A DNA stretch of 64,000 nt from Maricaulis sp036231565 (lineage in GTDB: Bacteria; Pseudomonadota; Alphaproteobacteria; Caulobacterales; Maricaulaceae), in the NCBI GenBank assembly GCA_036231565.1, contig JAZAHA010000017.1:1-64000 (forward strand). The letters are read 5' to 3'. This document shows, piece after piece, positions 44,479-51,892 of the stretch. The stretch's first letter is position 1, and each line of letters starts with the position of its first letter. Below the pieces are notes generated by a model. It made no database searches and was not told where the DNA came from. It was given only the letters and a program-made list of their open reading frames with translations. Both the position numbers and the translations under genes were made by a program.

Positions 44479-45330
44479 TCAGGGATTGTGCGTACGCTGA
44501 TAGTCCTGGGTGATCTCCGGATCGTCCGGCGACAACTGCCAGGCCCGACGATACAGCGGCAGGGCTTCGTCCAACCGGCCGAGTGCCTCAAGTGCAGAGG
44601 CGTGGGAATGCACAATCGCGCCGGACTCGGGTTCGAGTGCCACGGCCTGTTCGCACAGGGGCAGCGCCGTGCGGGCGCGACCGTCCTGGATCAGGGTCCA
44701 GCACAACATGTTCAGCGTGGTACCACTTTCCGGTTCCAGCTCGACTGCCCGGCGCGCATCGTCGACGGCCGCGCCGGTCATGCCGGCGTCCAGCAGGGCG
44801 CTCGACCGGTTGATCCACGCGCCCGTCCAGGATGGTTCCAGCCGGACGACGTGATCATAGGCGACCACGGCGTCGGCGGCCCGGTCCATGTCCTGGTAGA
44901 CGATGCCCAGGGTCAGCTGGGTCATCACATCGTTCGGCATCTCGGCGGCGGCACGCCGCAGATCGGACAGCGCCTCGTCGAGTTGGCCCAGTTCGGTCCG
45001 GGCGATGCCGCGATTGCGCCAAAGGGTCGGCTCGATCACTTCGGCGTGCTGGGTTTCGGCAATCGCGAAGGCGAAATTGTACGCATTCAGGGCGTCTTCA
45101 TAGCGCTGTTCCGCCAGGAAGGCGGCGCCAAGACCGGCATAAACACTGATCTCGCGCTCCGGATCCAGGTCCTCGCTGGACAGGCATGCTTCCAGATCCT
45201 CAATCGCCCGCGCGCTTTCGCCGGCATCCAGCGCCAGCCGGCCGGCCTGACAGGGCGAAACGTCCTTTTGCGCCAGCGCGGGCGGAGCCGCGATCAGGGC
45301 GAGGGGCAGAAGGGCTGCAAAGGCACGCAT
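44479..45330 (-). CDS. secreted tetratricopeptide repeat protein
   Basis: The 283-residue protein has a signal peptide (MRAFAALLPLALIAAPPALA, cleaved near residue 20) and then about seven TPR units to the end. Visible repeats include AYAGLGAAFLAEQRYEDALN, RNRGIARTELGQLDEALSDL and HASALEALGRLDEALPLY. TPRs make binding surfaces, so it is probably a periplasmic scaffold. A conserved Cys pair (CQAG and CLSS) near the N-terminus may form a disulfide. Confidence 0.85.
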   Translation of the reverse strand: MRAFAALLPLALIAAPPALAQKDVSPCQAGRLALDAGESARAIEDLEACLSSEDLDPEREISVYAGLGAAFLAEQRYEDALNAYNFAFAIAETQHAEVIEPTLWRNRGIARTELGQLDEALSDLRRAAAEMPNDVMTQLTLGIVYQDMDRAADAVVAYDHVVRLEPSWTGAWINRSSALLDAGMTGAAVDDARRAVELEPESGTTLNMLCWTLIQDGRARTALPLCEQAVALEPESGAIVHSHASALEALGRLDEALPLYRRAWQLSPDDPEITQDYQRTHNP

Positions 45331-45371
45331 GATAGTCTCCGTTGCGGGGCACGTAGTCTAACCTGCAAAAA

Positions 45372-45391
45372 GGGCGGCTCGAAAGCCGCCC
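45372..45391 (-). terminator. intrinsic terminator after the minus-strand ydcH-like gene
   Basis: On the minus strand GGGCGGCT-TTCG-AGCCGCCC forms an 8-base perfect stem with a TTCG loop and is followed by five T residues. It lies about 40 bases past the stop of the gene at 45433. Confidence 0.85.
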
Positions 45392-45432
45392 CCTGCTTCG
45401 TGTTCAGTCGGGTTCGCATCAGTTCGTCCGGA

Positions 45433-45621
45433 TCATCCGGCCAGGGACTGATGCGTGGTCGTTCGGAGGGACTGGATCTGCTCCTTCAGCAGAAGTTTTT
45501 CCTTCTTCAGCCGGGCGACTTCCAGCGAGTCCGCCGACGAATGCTTTTTCAGTTCGTCGATCTGAGAATCCAGACGCGTGTGACGGGCGTCGAGCTCACG
45601 AATGCGGGCTTCGATGGACAT
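45433..45621 (-). CDS. YdcH/DUF465 family protein (copy 1)
   Basis: The 62-residue, fully helical protein starts MSIEARIRELDARHTRLDSQ and has the family core EVARLKKEKLLLKEQIQ. I use the ATG at 45621 with GAGGAGA seven bases upstream. DUF465 proteins are short coiled-coil proteins of unknown function, often in pairs in alphaproteobacteria. A second member, on the opposite strand, lies at 46454 beyond ubiX. Confidence 0.87.
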   Translation of the reverse strand: MSIEARIRELDARHTRLDSQIDELKKHSSADSLEVARLKKEKLLLKEQIQSLRTTTHQSLAG

Positions 45622-45687
45622 GGAGACGTCTCCTCTTTGTGAAGTGGAACACTCGATTGAAACACGTCCACGCATTATGTCTATTCA

Positions 45688-45699
45688 CGAAACGTTTCG
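45688..45699. promoter_or_regulatory. perfect palindrome between ydcH copy 1 and ubiX
   Basis: CGAAACGTTTCG is a perfect 12-base palindrome in an AT-richer spacer between divergent genes, ten bases before the ubiX ATG. It could be an operator that affects ubiX or both genes. No regulator is suggested by the sequence. Confidence 0.45.
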
Positions 45700-45709
45700 A
45701 GGTTAGGGG

Positions 45710-46297
45710 ATGGTGAAGCCGGACCGGATGATCGTGGGTGTCTCGGGCGCCTCCGGAATTATCTATGGAATTAGGGCGTTGGATGCGCTCAAGGCAATGG
45801 GAATCGAGAGCCATCTGGTGGCTTCGAAAGCCGCCGAAATGACACTCGGCTACGAGACGGATCTGTCAATCCGCGACTTCCGGGCCCGGGCGGACCATGT
45901 CTACAAGATGCCCGATGTGGGGGCGCCGATCGCGTCGGGTTCCTTCCAGACGCGTGGCATGCTGATCGCGCCCTGTTCGGTGCGCACCATGTCCGAGATC
46001 GCCACGGGTGTGACATCCAGCCTGCTCACACGCGCCGCCGATGTCGTTCTCAAGGAACGGCGGCGCCTGGTGTTGATGGTGCGAGAGACGCCCTTCCACC
46101 TCGGCCATATCCGCACGATGGAGACCCTGACCGAGATGGGTGCGGTGATCTTTCCGCCGCTGCCGGCCTTCTATGCCAAGCCGGAAACCATCGACGACCT
46201 GGTCGACCAGTCGGTCGGTCGGGCCCTCGACCTGTTCGGGCTGGACTGGGACTCAACCCGCCGCTGGGGCGAGGATCTGGAGGGCGGGCGGCGTTGA
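45710..46297 (+). CDS. ubiX: UbiX-like flavin prenyltransferase
   Basis: The 195-residue protein has the flavin-binding start VGVSGASGIIYGIRAL, the APCSVRTMSEIATG segment and VLKERRRLVLMVRETPFHLGHI, followed by PPLPAFYAKPETIDDLVDQS. UbiX prenylates FMN to make the cofactor of the UbiD decarboxylase in ubiquinone synthesis. No ubiD is in the window, but COQ9, another ubiquinone protein, lies 4 kb away. Confidence 0.93.
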   Translation: MVKPDRMIVGVSGASGIIYGIRALDALKAMGIESHLVASKAAEMTLGYETDLSIRDFRARADHVYKMPDVGAPIASGSFQTRGMLIAPCSVRTMSEIATGVTSSLLTRAADVVLKERRRLVLMVRETPFHLGHIRTMETLTEMGAVIFPPLPAFYAKPETIDDLVDQSVGRALDLFGLDWDSTRRWGEDLEGGRR

Positions 46298-46453
46298 GCG
46301 AGTCTTCGCGTCCGCAGCGCCCTTTGCGGATTTATCTGCCGGTGGAAAGACGCTAGTATCTCCGCTTCGCCGCATCTCTCCGGCCCGACACACACAGGTG
46401 TCGCCGGCAAGCTGGCGGATCCTGTTTGATAACCGGAAAGAAACGGCTCAGGA

Positions 46454-46666
46454 ATGGACGGTGATTCCCAGGAGCAACAGGCTCTTCTTGAACAGCTCAC
46501 TGCGCTGCGCGAGCAGCATGATGCGCTGAACAGGGAGGTCGACATGCTGTCCGACAATGGTGTTGTCGACCAACTCAAGATCGCCCGTCTCAAGAAGGAA
46601 AAGCTCAGGCTGAAGGACGAGATTGCCCGGCTTGAGGATCAGATCACGCCCGACATCATCGCCTGA
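46454..46666 (+). CDS. YdcH/DUF465 family protein (copy 2)
   Basis: The 70-residue helical protein has QLTALREQHDALNREVDML and the core LKIARLKKEKLRLKDEIARL, closely matching the core of copy 1 at 45433 (ARLKKEKLLLKEQI). The two may form a heteromeric coiled coil. It is 155 bases downstream of ubiX and convergent with the GGDEF gene. Confidence 0.85.
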   Translation: MDGDSQEQQALLEQLTALREQHDALNREVDMLSDNGVVDQLKIARLKKEKLRLKDEIARLEDQITPDIIA

Positions 46667-46686
46667 ACGCTGTCAGGCTTGTTGTC

Positions 46687-47424
46687 TCAGGCTTGGCGGC
46701 GATCTGCCCGGGATTTCTGGGCCTGCTTGCGCGCATACATGGCGGCGTCGGCCTGAGCCATCGCTTCTTCGGCCTTGTGGCCCGCCTGCAGCGGATGGCA
46801 GCCCCAGGCTGCGCCCACACTCAGCTCGTGACCCTTGTGCATGAAGGGCGTCGTCTCGATGATGTCGACGAGTTCCTGGGCCTTGGCCTGCGCACCTTCA
46901 TGACCGGTCAGGGTCAGAACCAGACCGAACTCGTCCCCGCCCAGACGGCCGACCGCATCGGTCTCGCGCACATGGGCTGCCAGCAGACCGGCTACATGGT
47001 GCAGCGCGGCGTCGCCGGCGGCATGACCGAAGCGGTCATTGATGTCCTTGAAGCCGTTCAGGTCCATATAGACCAGCGATGACGGGGCTTCATGACGTTC
47101 GGCCAGGGCCAGAGCTTTCGAGACCTCGCGCAGGAAGGCGCGGCGGTTCAGAACCGGTAGCAATACGTCGTGATCGGCCAGCGATTCCAGCTCGCGAACG
47201 CGGCCGCGCAGACGCTCGGTTTCCTTGCGCAGCTGGTCGACTTCACCCATCAACGAGAGGAGGGCGCGCTGGACATTCGGTGTCAGTTCGTTCTCGGGCA
47301 CGCCCATGATCGAGGCGGAATCCCGCGGCGCCGCAGCAGAGCCTGCCGCGTCGCTTTTCCGGGCCGTTTCTGCCCGCCCGCTGCGGGAGACATTGCCGGT
47401 CGTGTTCAAGGGGCCGATGCGCAT
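46687..47424 (-). CDS. GGDEF diguanylate cyclase with N-terminal coiled coil
   Basis: The protein is about 245 residues. After a disordered N-terminus there is a coiled coil (about residues 55-85; SLMGEVDQLRKETERLRGRV) and then a complete GGDEF domain with MDLNGFKDINDRFGHAAGD and an intact GRLGGDEFGLVL. It should make cyclic di-GMP. No inhibitory RxxD site is obvious just before the GGDEF box. There is no membrane span, so the coiled coil probably gives dimerisation. I prefer the ATG at 47424; a GTG at 47436 also fits. Confidence 0.87.
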   Translation of the reverse strand: MRIGPLNTTGNVSRSGRAETARKSDAAGSAAAPRDSASIMGVPENELTPNVQRALLSLMGEVDQLRKETERLRGRVRELESLADHDVLLPVLNRRAFLREVSKALALAERHEAPSSLVYMDLNGFKDINDRFGHAAGDAALHHVAGLLAAHVRETDAVGRLGGDEFGLVLTLTGHEGAQAKAQELVDIIETTPFMHKGHELSVGAAWGCHPLQAGHKAEEAMAQADAAMYARKQAQKSRADRRQA

Positions 47425-47583
47425 GCGCCGATCCACTCCGATTCCAATCCTCCCGAAACGTGAACAAGTGTGGTTAAGAAACCCTCAAGCCCGGAAAGAA
47501 TTGCCCAGTCTTGAAAGGCGCCTTGACCTTCCTCGCGCTGAGGTTAAGGTCCCGCGCTTCCTTTTCTTCGTTCAGGAAGCGTC

Positions 47584-48111
47584 ATGAGCGATCTTTCGCC
47601 GTCCTCACCCGATATGGCCGCCTCTGCCAGCCCTGCCGATGTCGCCATCGTCATGGGCTCACGGTCCGACTGGCCGACCATGAAGAAGGCGGCCGGTCTG
47701 CTGCGTGATCTCGGCGTGAACTACGAAGCCCAGATTGTCTCGGCGCACCGCACGCCGGACCGGCTGCTCGAGTTCGCCAAGGGCGCCCGCGATCGCGGGA
47801 TCAAGGTGATTATCGCCGGTGCCGGCGGTGCAGCCCACCTGCCGGGCATGATCGCGTCCATGACAACCCTTCCGGTGCTGGGTGTGCCGGTTAAGTCCAA
47901 GGCGCTCAGCGGCCAGGACAGCCTCCTGTCCATCGTCCAGATGCCGGCCGGCGTGCCGGTGGGAACACTCGCGATCGGCGATGCAGGGGCCACCAATGCC
48001 GGTCTTCTTGCTGCCTCCATCCTGTCTCTCTCGGACGACGGAGTTGCAGGCCGGCTAGCGCACTGGCGCCAGGCTCAGACCGACAGCGTACCGGTGACGG
48101 TCGAGGACTGA
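47584..48111 (+). CDS. purE: N5-carboxyaminoimidazole ribonucleotide mutase
   Basis: The 175-residue class I PurE has the phosphate-binding SRSDWPTMKKA, the catalytic VSAHRTPDRL, GAGGAAHLPGM and the VPVKSKALSGQDSLLSIVQM block. It moves the carboxyl group of N5-CAIR in purine synthesis. The first 20 residues are a family-variable extension. purK follows after six bases. Confidence 0.96.
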   Translation: MSDLSPSSPDMAASASPADVAIVMGSRSDWPTMKKAAGLLRDLGVNYEAQIVSAHRTPDRLLEFAKGARDRGIKVIIAGAGGAAHLPGMIASMTTLPVLGVPVKSKALSGQDSLLSIVQMPAGVPVGTLAIGDAGATNAGLLAASILSLSDDGVAGRLAHWRQAQTDSVPVTVED

Positions 48112-48117
48112 TTTTCC

Positions 48118-49197
48118 ATGATGACAGCTCCGCTTTTGCCCGGTTCGGTGATCGGTATTCTCGGCGGCGGACAGCTGGGCCGCATGCTGGCCACGGCCGG
48201 CGCCGCGCTGGGCTTTGACGTCCATGTCTACGAACCCGAGCCGGACTGTCCGGCCTCACGCGTTGCGGCCCGGTCCTTCTGCGCCCCCTGGGATGATGAA
48301 GGTGCCGTCCAGGCCTTCGCCGAGCGTTGCGCTGCGGTGACCTATGAATTCGAGAACGTGCCCGTCGCGACGGTCGAGGTCGCGGCGCGCGTCTCGCATC
48401 TGCGTCCGGGCGCCCGCTCGCTGGAGCTGACCCAAGATCGCCTGGTCGAGAAAACCTTCATCAACGAGGCCGGCGTGGCCACCGTGCCCTTCGCCGCCGT
48501 TGACGATCTCGAGAGCCTGGAAGCGGCCATTGCGCAGATCGGTCTGCCGGCCGTTCTGAAGACGCGGCGCTTTGGTTATGACGGCAAGGGCCAGGCCTGG
48601 ATCCGCGAGCCGGGCGATGCCGCGAAGGCCTGGCAGGCGATCGGTGAAAAGCCGGCCATCCTGGAAGGCGCCGCCGCCTTCACACGCGAGCTGTCCGTTG
48701 TGGCGGCCCGCTCGGTCGACGGTACGGTAAAAGCCTGGCCGCTGGGCGAGAACATCCACGGCGACGGCATTCTCAAACAGACCCACGCGCCCGCGACCGG
48801 CGTCGATGCGGCGACCCAGGCCCGTGCGCTGGAGATCGCCCGCGCCATCGGCGGCGGGCTGCAGCATGTCGGTGTCTTCGCGGTCGAGCTGTTCGACCTC
48901 GGTCCCGACGGGCTGGTGGTCAACGAAATCGCGCCGCGCGTCCACAATACCGGCCACTGGACCATGGATGCCTGCGGCTGCGGCCAGTTCGAACAGCATA
49001 TGCGCGCCGTGGCCGGCTGGCCGCTGGGCGATCCGTCGCCGCATTCGGCCTGTGTGATGACGAATCTGATCGGCGAGGACGCCAATGACTGGGCGGCGCT
49101 GGCGGCCGATCCGCAGGCCCGCCTGCATCTTTACGGCAAGCGCGCCGTGCGCGCCGGCCGCAAGATGGGCCATGTAAACCGGCTCTCCCCGCTTTAG
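48118..49197 (+). CDS. purK: N5-carboxyaminoimidazole ribonucleotide synthase
   Basis: The 359-residue ATP-grasp enzyme makes N5-CAIR from AIR, bicarbonate and ATP. It has the N-terminal GILGGGQLGRMLA, the ATP-grasp parts TRRFGYDGKGQAWI and GGLQHVGVFAVELFDL, and the conserved NEIAPRVHNTGHWTMDAC. It is co-transcribed with purE. Confidence 0.96.
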   Translation: MMTAPLLPGSVIGILGGGQLGRMLATAGAALGFDVHVYEPEPDCPASRVAARSFCAPWDDEGAVQAFAERCAAVTYEFENVPVATVEVAARVSHLRPGARSLELTQDRLVEKTFINEAGVATVPFAAVDDLESLEAAIAQIGLPAVLKTRRFGYDGKGQAWIREPGDAAKAWQAIGEKPAILEGAAAFTRELSVVAARSVDGTVKAWPLGENIHGDGILKQTHAPATGVDAATQARALEIARAIGGGLQHVGVFAVELFDLGPDGLVVNEIAPRVHNTGHWTMDACGCGQFEQHMRAVAGWPLGDPSPHSACVMTNLIGEDANDWAALAADPQARLHLYGKRAVRAGRKMGHVNRLSPL

Positions 49198-49236
49198 GGG
49201 TTCGCACTCGGCTGTCCCGGGCCCCATATTGGGGGC

Positions 49237-50034
49237 ATGGACATGATGGCAAATCCCACCGCACCCGACCGTTTCATCGATGACAGCGGCCCGTTTGATC
49301 TGATCGGGGATGTGCATGGCTGTGCCGGCGAGCTGGAGCGGCTGCTGCACCGGCTGGGCTATGAGGTGCGCTATGAGGGCGTGGCCGGCTCACGCGACTA
49401 TCGCATCCGCCACCCCGAGGGGCGCAAGGCGGTCCTGCTGGGCGATCTGGTCGACCGGGGGCCGCGTGCGCCGGACGTGATGCGCCTGGCCATGCATCTG
49501 GTGGAGACCGGGGCGGGCTATTGCGTGGTCGGCAATCATGACGACAAGTTCCGCCGCTGGCTGGCCGGGCGCGATGTGAAGGTCAGCCACGGGCTCGACG
49601 CCACGATCGCCCAGTTCCGCCGCGAGAGCGACGATTTCCGCCGTCAGGTCGCGGCCTTTATCGACAGCCTGCCGCACCACCTCCTGCTGGATGGCGGTGA
49701 GCTGGTGGTTGCCCATGCCGGCGTGCATGCCGACATGCATGGCGAGGACACGACCCGGGTGCGGGCCTTTGCCATGTTCGGCGAAGTGACGGGCGAGCGG
49801 GACCTGCACGGTCTGCCCGTCCGCCGCAACTGGGCGCGCAATTATTCCGGTACGGCGACCGTCGTGCACGGCCATGTCGCCGAACCCGATGTGCGCGAGC
49901 ACAATAATGTCGTCTGTGTGGATACCGGCTGCGTCTTCGGCGGCCATCTCACCGCGTTGCGCTGGCCCGAGCGCGATCTCGTCCAGGTGCCCGCCGAACA
50001 GGCCTGGTATGCCTCTCCGCGGTGGGAGGGTTAG
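49237..50034 (+). CDS. metallophosphatase, PPP/ApaH-like family
   Basis: The 265-residue phosphoesterase has all the metal-binding motifs: GDVHGCAGEL (about residues 27-36), LLGDLVDRGP, VVGNHDDKF, HAGVHADMH and the later VVHGHV. The layout fits diadenosine tetraphosphatase, PrpE-like and serine/threonine phosphatase relatives. It starts 39 bases after purK, so it may be part of that operon, but a direct role in purine synthesis is not implied. Confidence 0.88.
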   Translation: MDMMANPTAPDRFIDDSGPFDLIGDVHGCAGELERLLHRLGYEVRYEGVAGSRDYRIRHPEGRKAVLLGDLVDRGPRAPDVMRLAMHLVETGAGYCVVGNHDDKFRRWLAGRDVKVSHGLDATIAQFRRESDDFRRQVAAFIDSLPHHLLLDGGELVVAHAGVHADMHGEDTTRVRAFAMFGEVTGERDLHGLPVRRNWARNYSGTATVVHGHVAEPDVREHNNVVCVDTGCVFGGHLTALRWPERDLVQVPAEQAWYASPRWEG

Positions 50035-50042
50035 CTAACTAG

Positions 50043-50720
50043 TTATACCCGCGGTCCCGGGCCGTAGCGCAGCTTGCCGAGCAGGCCGGCGAGGTCGGGC
50101 AGGTCGGCAGTCATCTTCGTCAGCTGCGCCTTGGTCTTCTCGAAATCCATCACATTCTGGATGCGCCGGTCGAGAAAGGCGCGGGCCTCGGGCTTTGCGG
50201 CATCGCTCTCATTGAGCCAGGCGACCAGGGTCGTGCCGAAAACGCCGGAGAGAATCGTCCGCTTGGAGTAGAAATTGACGTCGGTCGAGGTGTCGCCGAT
50301 CGCGCGCCAGATCGTGTCTGCGGTGGCCCACAGCAATTGCGGCCCCTCTGCGGCCGCATCCGGCAGCATCAGGCGGGCACGGGCCCGCCGGGCGGCTTCC
50401 TCATGTCCCGAGAGCGCCTCCAGGCGTGCCGTCACGCCGAAACGCACACGTTCGCGGATCTTCATCTCTGCGAGGTCTGCCGCCTTCACCGCGTCGAGCA
50501 CGGCCTCGTCGAGGCGCCGCGACCAGTGTACCAGCATGTCCAGCTCGCCACGCGGGCAGGCCAGGCGGGCCTGGCCCTCATCGATCCCGGCATCGGCGCA
50601 GGCCGCGCGGAAACTGTCTGCCGTCCAGCCGTCGAAGGCGGCATGGGCCAGCATGGGCTGCAGCAGGGCGTCGCGTGTGATAGACTTGCGGAATCGGGTG
50701 TCAGAAGCGGCATCGGTCAT
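50043..50720 (-). CDS. COQ9 family ubiquinone biosynthesis protein
   Basis: The 225-residue helical protein has the COQ9/TetR-like fold. It has DALLQPMLAHAAFDGWTAD, then LACPRGELDMLVHWSRRLDE and WATADTIWRAIGDTSTDVNF followed by YSKRTILSGVFGTTLVAWLN. COQ9 binds lipid and helps the COQ7 hydroxylase step in ubiquinone synthesis. Divergent placement next to rpsU is common in alphaproteobacteria. It is convergent with the phosphatase gene. Confidence 0.9.
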   Translation of the reverse strand: MTDAASDTRFRKSITRDALLQPMLAHAAFDGWTADSFRAACADAGIDEGQARLACPRGELDMLVHWSRRLDEAVLDAVKAADLAEMKIRERVRFGVTARLEALSGHEEAARRARARLMLPDAAAEGPQLLWATADTIWRAIGDTSTDVNFYSKRTILSGVFGTTLVAWLNESDAAKPEARAFLDRRIQNVMDFEKTKAQLTKMTADLPDLAGLLGKLRYGPGPRV

Positions 50721-50844
50721 GCGTCATTCCTAGACCAGACGCGCCTGCGCGTCACTACGCCCGTGTGCGCTGACAGAGTGGACACGGCGTCGCAGCTCTG
50801 GTAGTAGCCGCGCCTCTGGCGAACTAGCGGCGTGAGGATGGTCC

Positions 50845-51102
50845 TTGCGTCCAGATAATGGAGAGAGAGCCATCGTACAGATCGTTGTGCGCGACAATAA
50901 TGTGGAGCAAGCGCTCCGCGCGCTGAAAAAGAAGATGCAGCGGGAAGGTACTTTCCGCGAGATGAAGCGCCGCAATCATTATGAAAAGCCGTCGGAGAAG
51001 AAGGCTCGCCAAAAGGCTGAAGCCATTCGCCGTGCGCGCAAGCTGGCCCGCAAGCGGGCTCAGCGCGAGGGTCTCATCGCGAAGCGTGGCGGTCGCCGCT
51101 AG
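50845..51102 (+). CDS. rpsU: 30S ribosomal protein S21, start codon unusual
   Basis: The protein is S21: QIVVRDNNVEQALRALKKKM, then QREGTFREMKRRNHYEKPSE and a basic C-terminus. The only in-frame canonical start is the TTG at 50845, which adds nine residues to the conserved N-terminus. The family normally starts MVQIVVRDNN, and the position of that Met is an ATC codon at 50872-50874, preceded by GGAG at a spacing of 8. Translation may therefore start at ATC (or at TTG with a short extension). It is divergent from COQ9 and has a strong terminator. Confidence 0.9.
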   Translation: MRPDNGERAIVQIVVRDNNVEQALRALKKKMQREGTFREMKRRNHYEKPSEKKARQKAEAIRRARKLARKRAQREGLIAKRGGRR

Positions 51103-51131
51103 GGTCGCCAGACCTTGATACAGGTTTCGCG

Positions 51132-51167
51132 AAAACGCCGCGCCCCGGATCCGGGGCGCGGCGTTTT
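51132..51167 (+). terminator. intrinsic terminator after rpsU
   Basis: A perfect inverted repeat with 17-base arms (AAAACGCCGCGCCCCGG and its complement) is followed by CCTTTTT, 30 bases after the rpsU stop. Confidence 0.93.
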
Positions 51168-51252
51168 CCTTTTTGGGGACCGATTGCGGCGCTGTTATGT
51201 GGGCAAGTAGAGCGAAGCCGTGGTGTTCATCGATTTAGCAATTTGAGTGTGG

Positions 51253-51846
51253 CTATCGTATCGTGTTGATAGATTCAATCAGACGATTTGCAATGCGTAT
51301 GTATCGCTCGGCTTGATCGGTTGAGACATCAAAATCACTTGAATGAGCTGCCTTATTTCTAATAAGGCGGAGTTCTCGAAAAGCGTCGATTTCCGCCTTC
51401 GGCAACAGCTCGTTTTTGGCCAAGAATTTCTGCAAACTGAAGTAAGGCCTTGCGAGGTTCTCATCGAGGGGCAGGCCACTGTTTTCGGCGACTGAGCGAG
51501 CCGCCTTCTCGATAAGAATCCATGCTTCAAGTATTGCAGCTCGCGGATGGAGCGTGGCGGTCGTCAGAAGCGCCTCTATATTTCGAACGCCGCTCTCTCT
51601 GATAGCTTCGCTATCAGATTCGATACTCGCTGCCGTTGCTTCTGCCCGCTGGAGCCCTGGCTCAAAGGTAGCTCTAGTGTTCCCGACGCTGAGGCTGGTC
51701 AAGCCTCGTAGGACGGCCCTCGCCTCTGCCTTGAATATGAACCCCAAAGCAACAACGACAACTGGCCAAGCGAGGGAGTCGACTAAGTTTGCTATAAATC
51801 CGAGCACGTCAAGCGCTGGGGAAGCGTCCGATCCTGCCTGTGTCAT
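51253..51846 (-). CDS. membrane-anchored DUF4145/HEPN-like protein, probably acquired
   Basis: The 197-residue protein has one N-terminal membrane helix (about residues 27-42, SLAWPVVVVALGFIFKA). A helical domain follows, resembling DUF4145/HEPN proteins: AILEAWILIEKAARSVAE, then LRLIRNKAAHSSDF near the C-terminus, where Arg-x4-His is the form of the HEPN ribonuclease motif. The gene is visibly AT-richer and uses different codons from its neighbours, which suggests transfer. It is a lone insertion between the rpsU terminator and the NatAB operon. Function is unknown; toxin or defence roles are typical of the fold but unproven here. Confidence 0.7.
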   Translation of the reverse strand: MTQAGSDASPALDVLGFIANLVDSLAWPVVVVALGFIFKAEARAVLRGLTSLSVGNTRATFEPGLQRAEATAASIESDSEAIRESGVRNIEALLTTATLHPRAAILEAWILIEKAARSVAENSGLPLDENLARPYFSLQKFLAKNELLPKAEIDAFRELRLIRNKAAHSSDFDVSTDQAERYIRIANRLIESINTIR

Positions 51847-51892
51847 GGCGCCATTTTTCGCGTATTAGCTCACAAAGGCAAATTGAAGTTTG

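Noticed and set aside
50858..50868. ATG at 50858 as the rpsU start
   Set aside because: It is out of frame with the S21 coding sequence.
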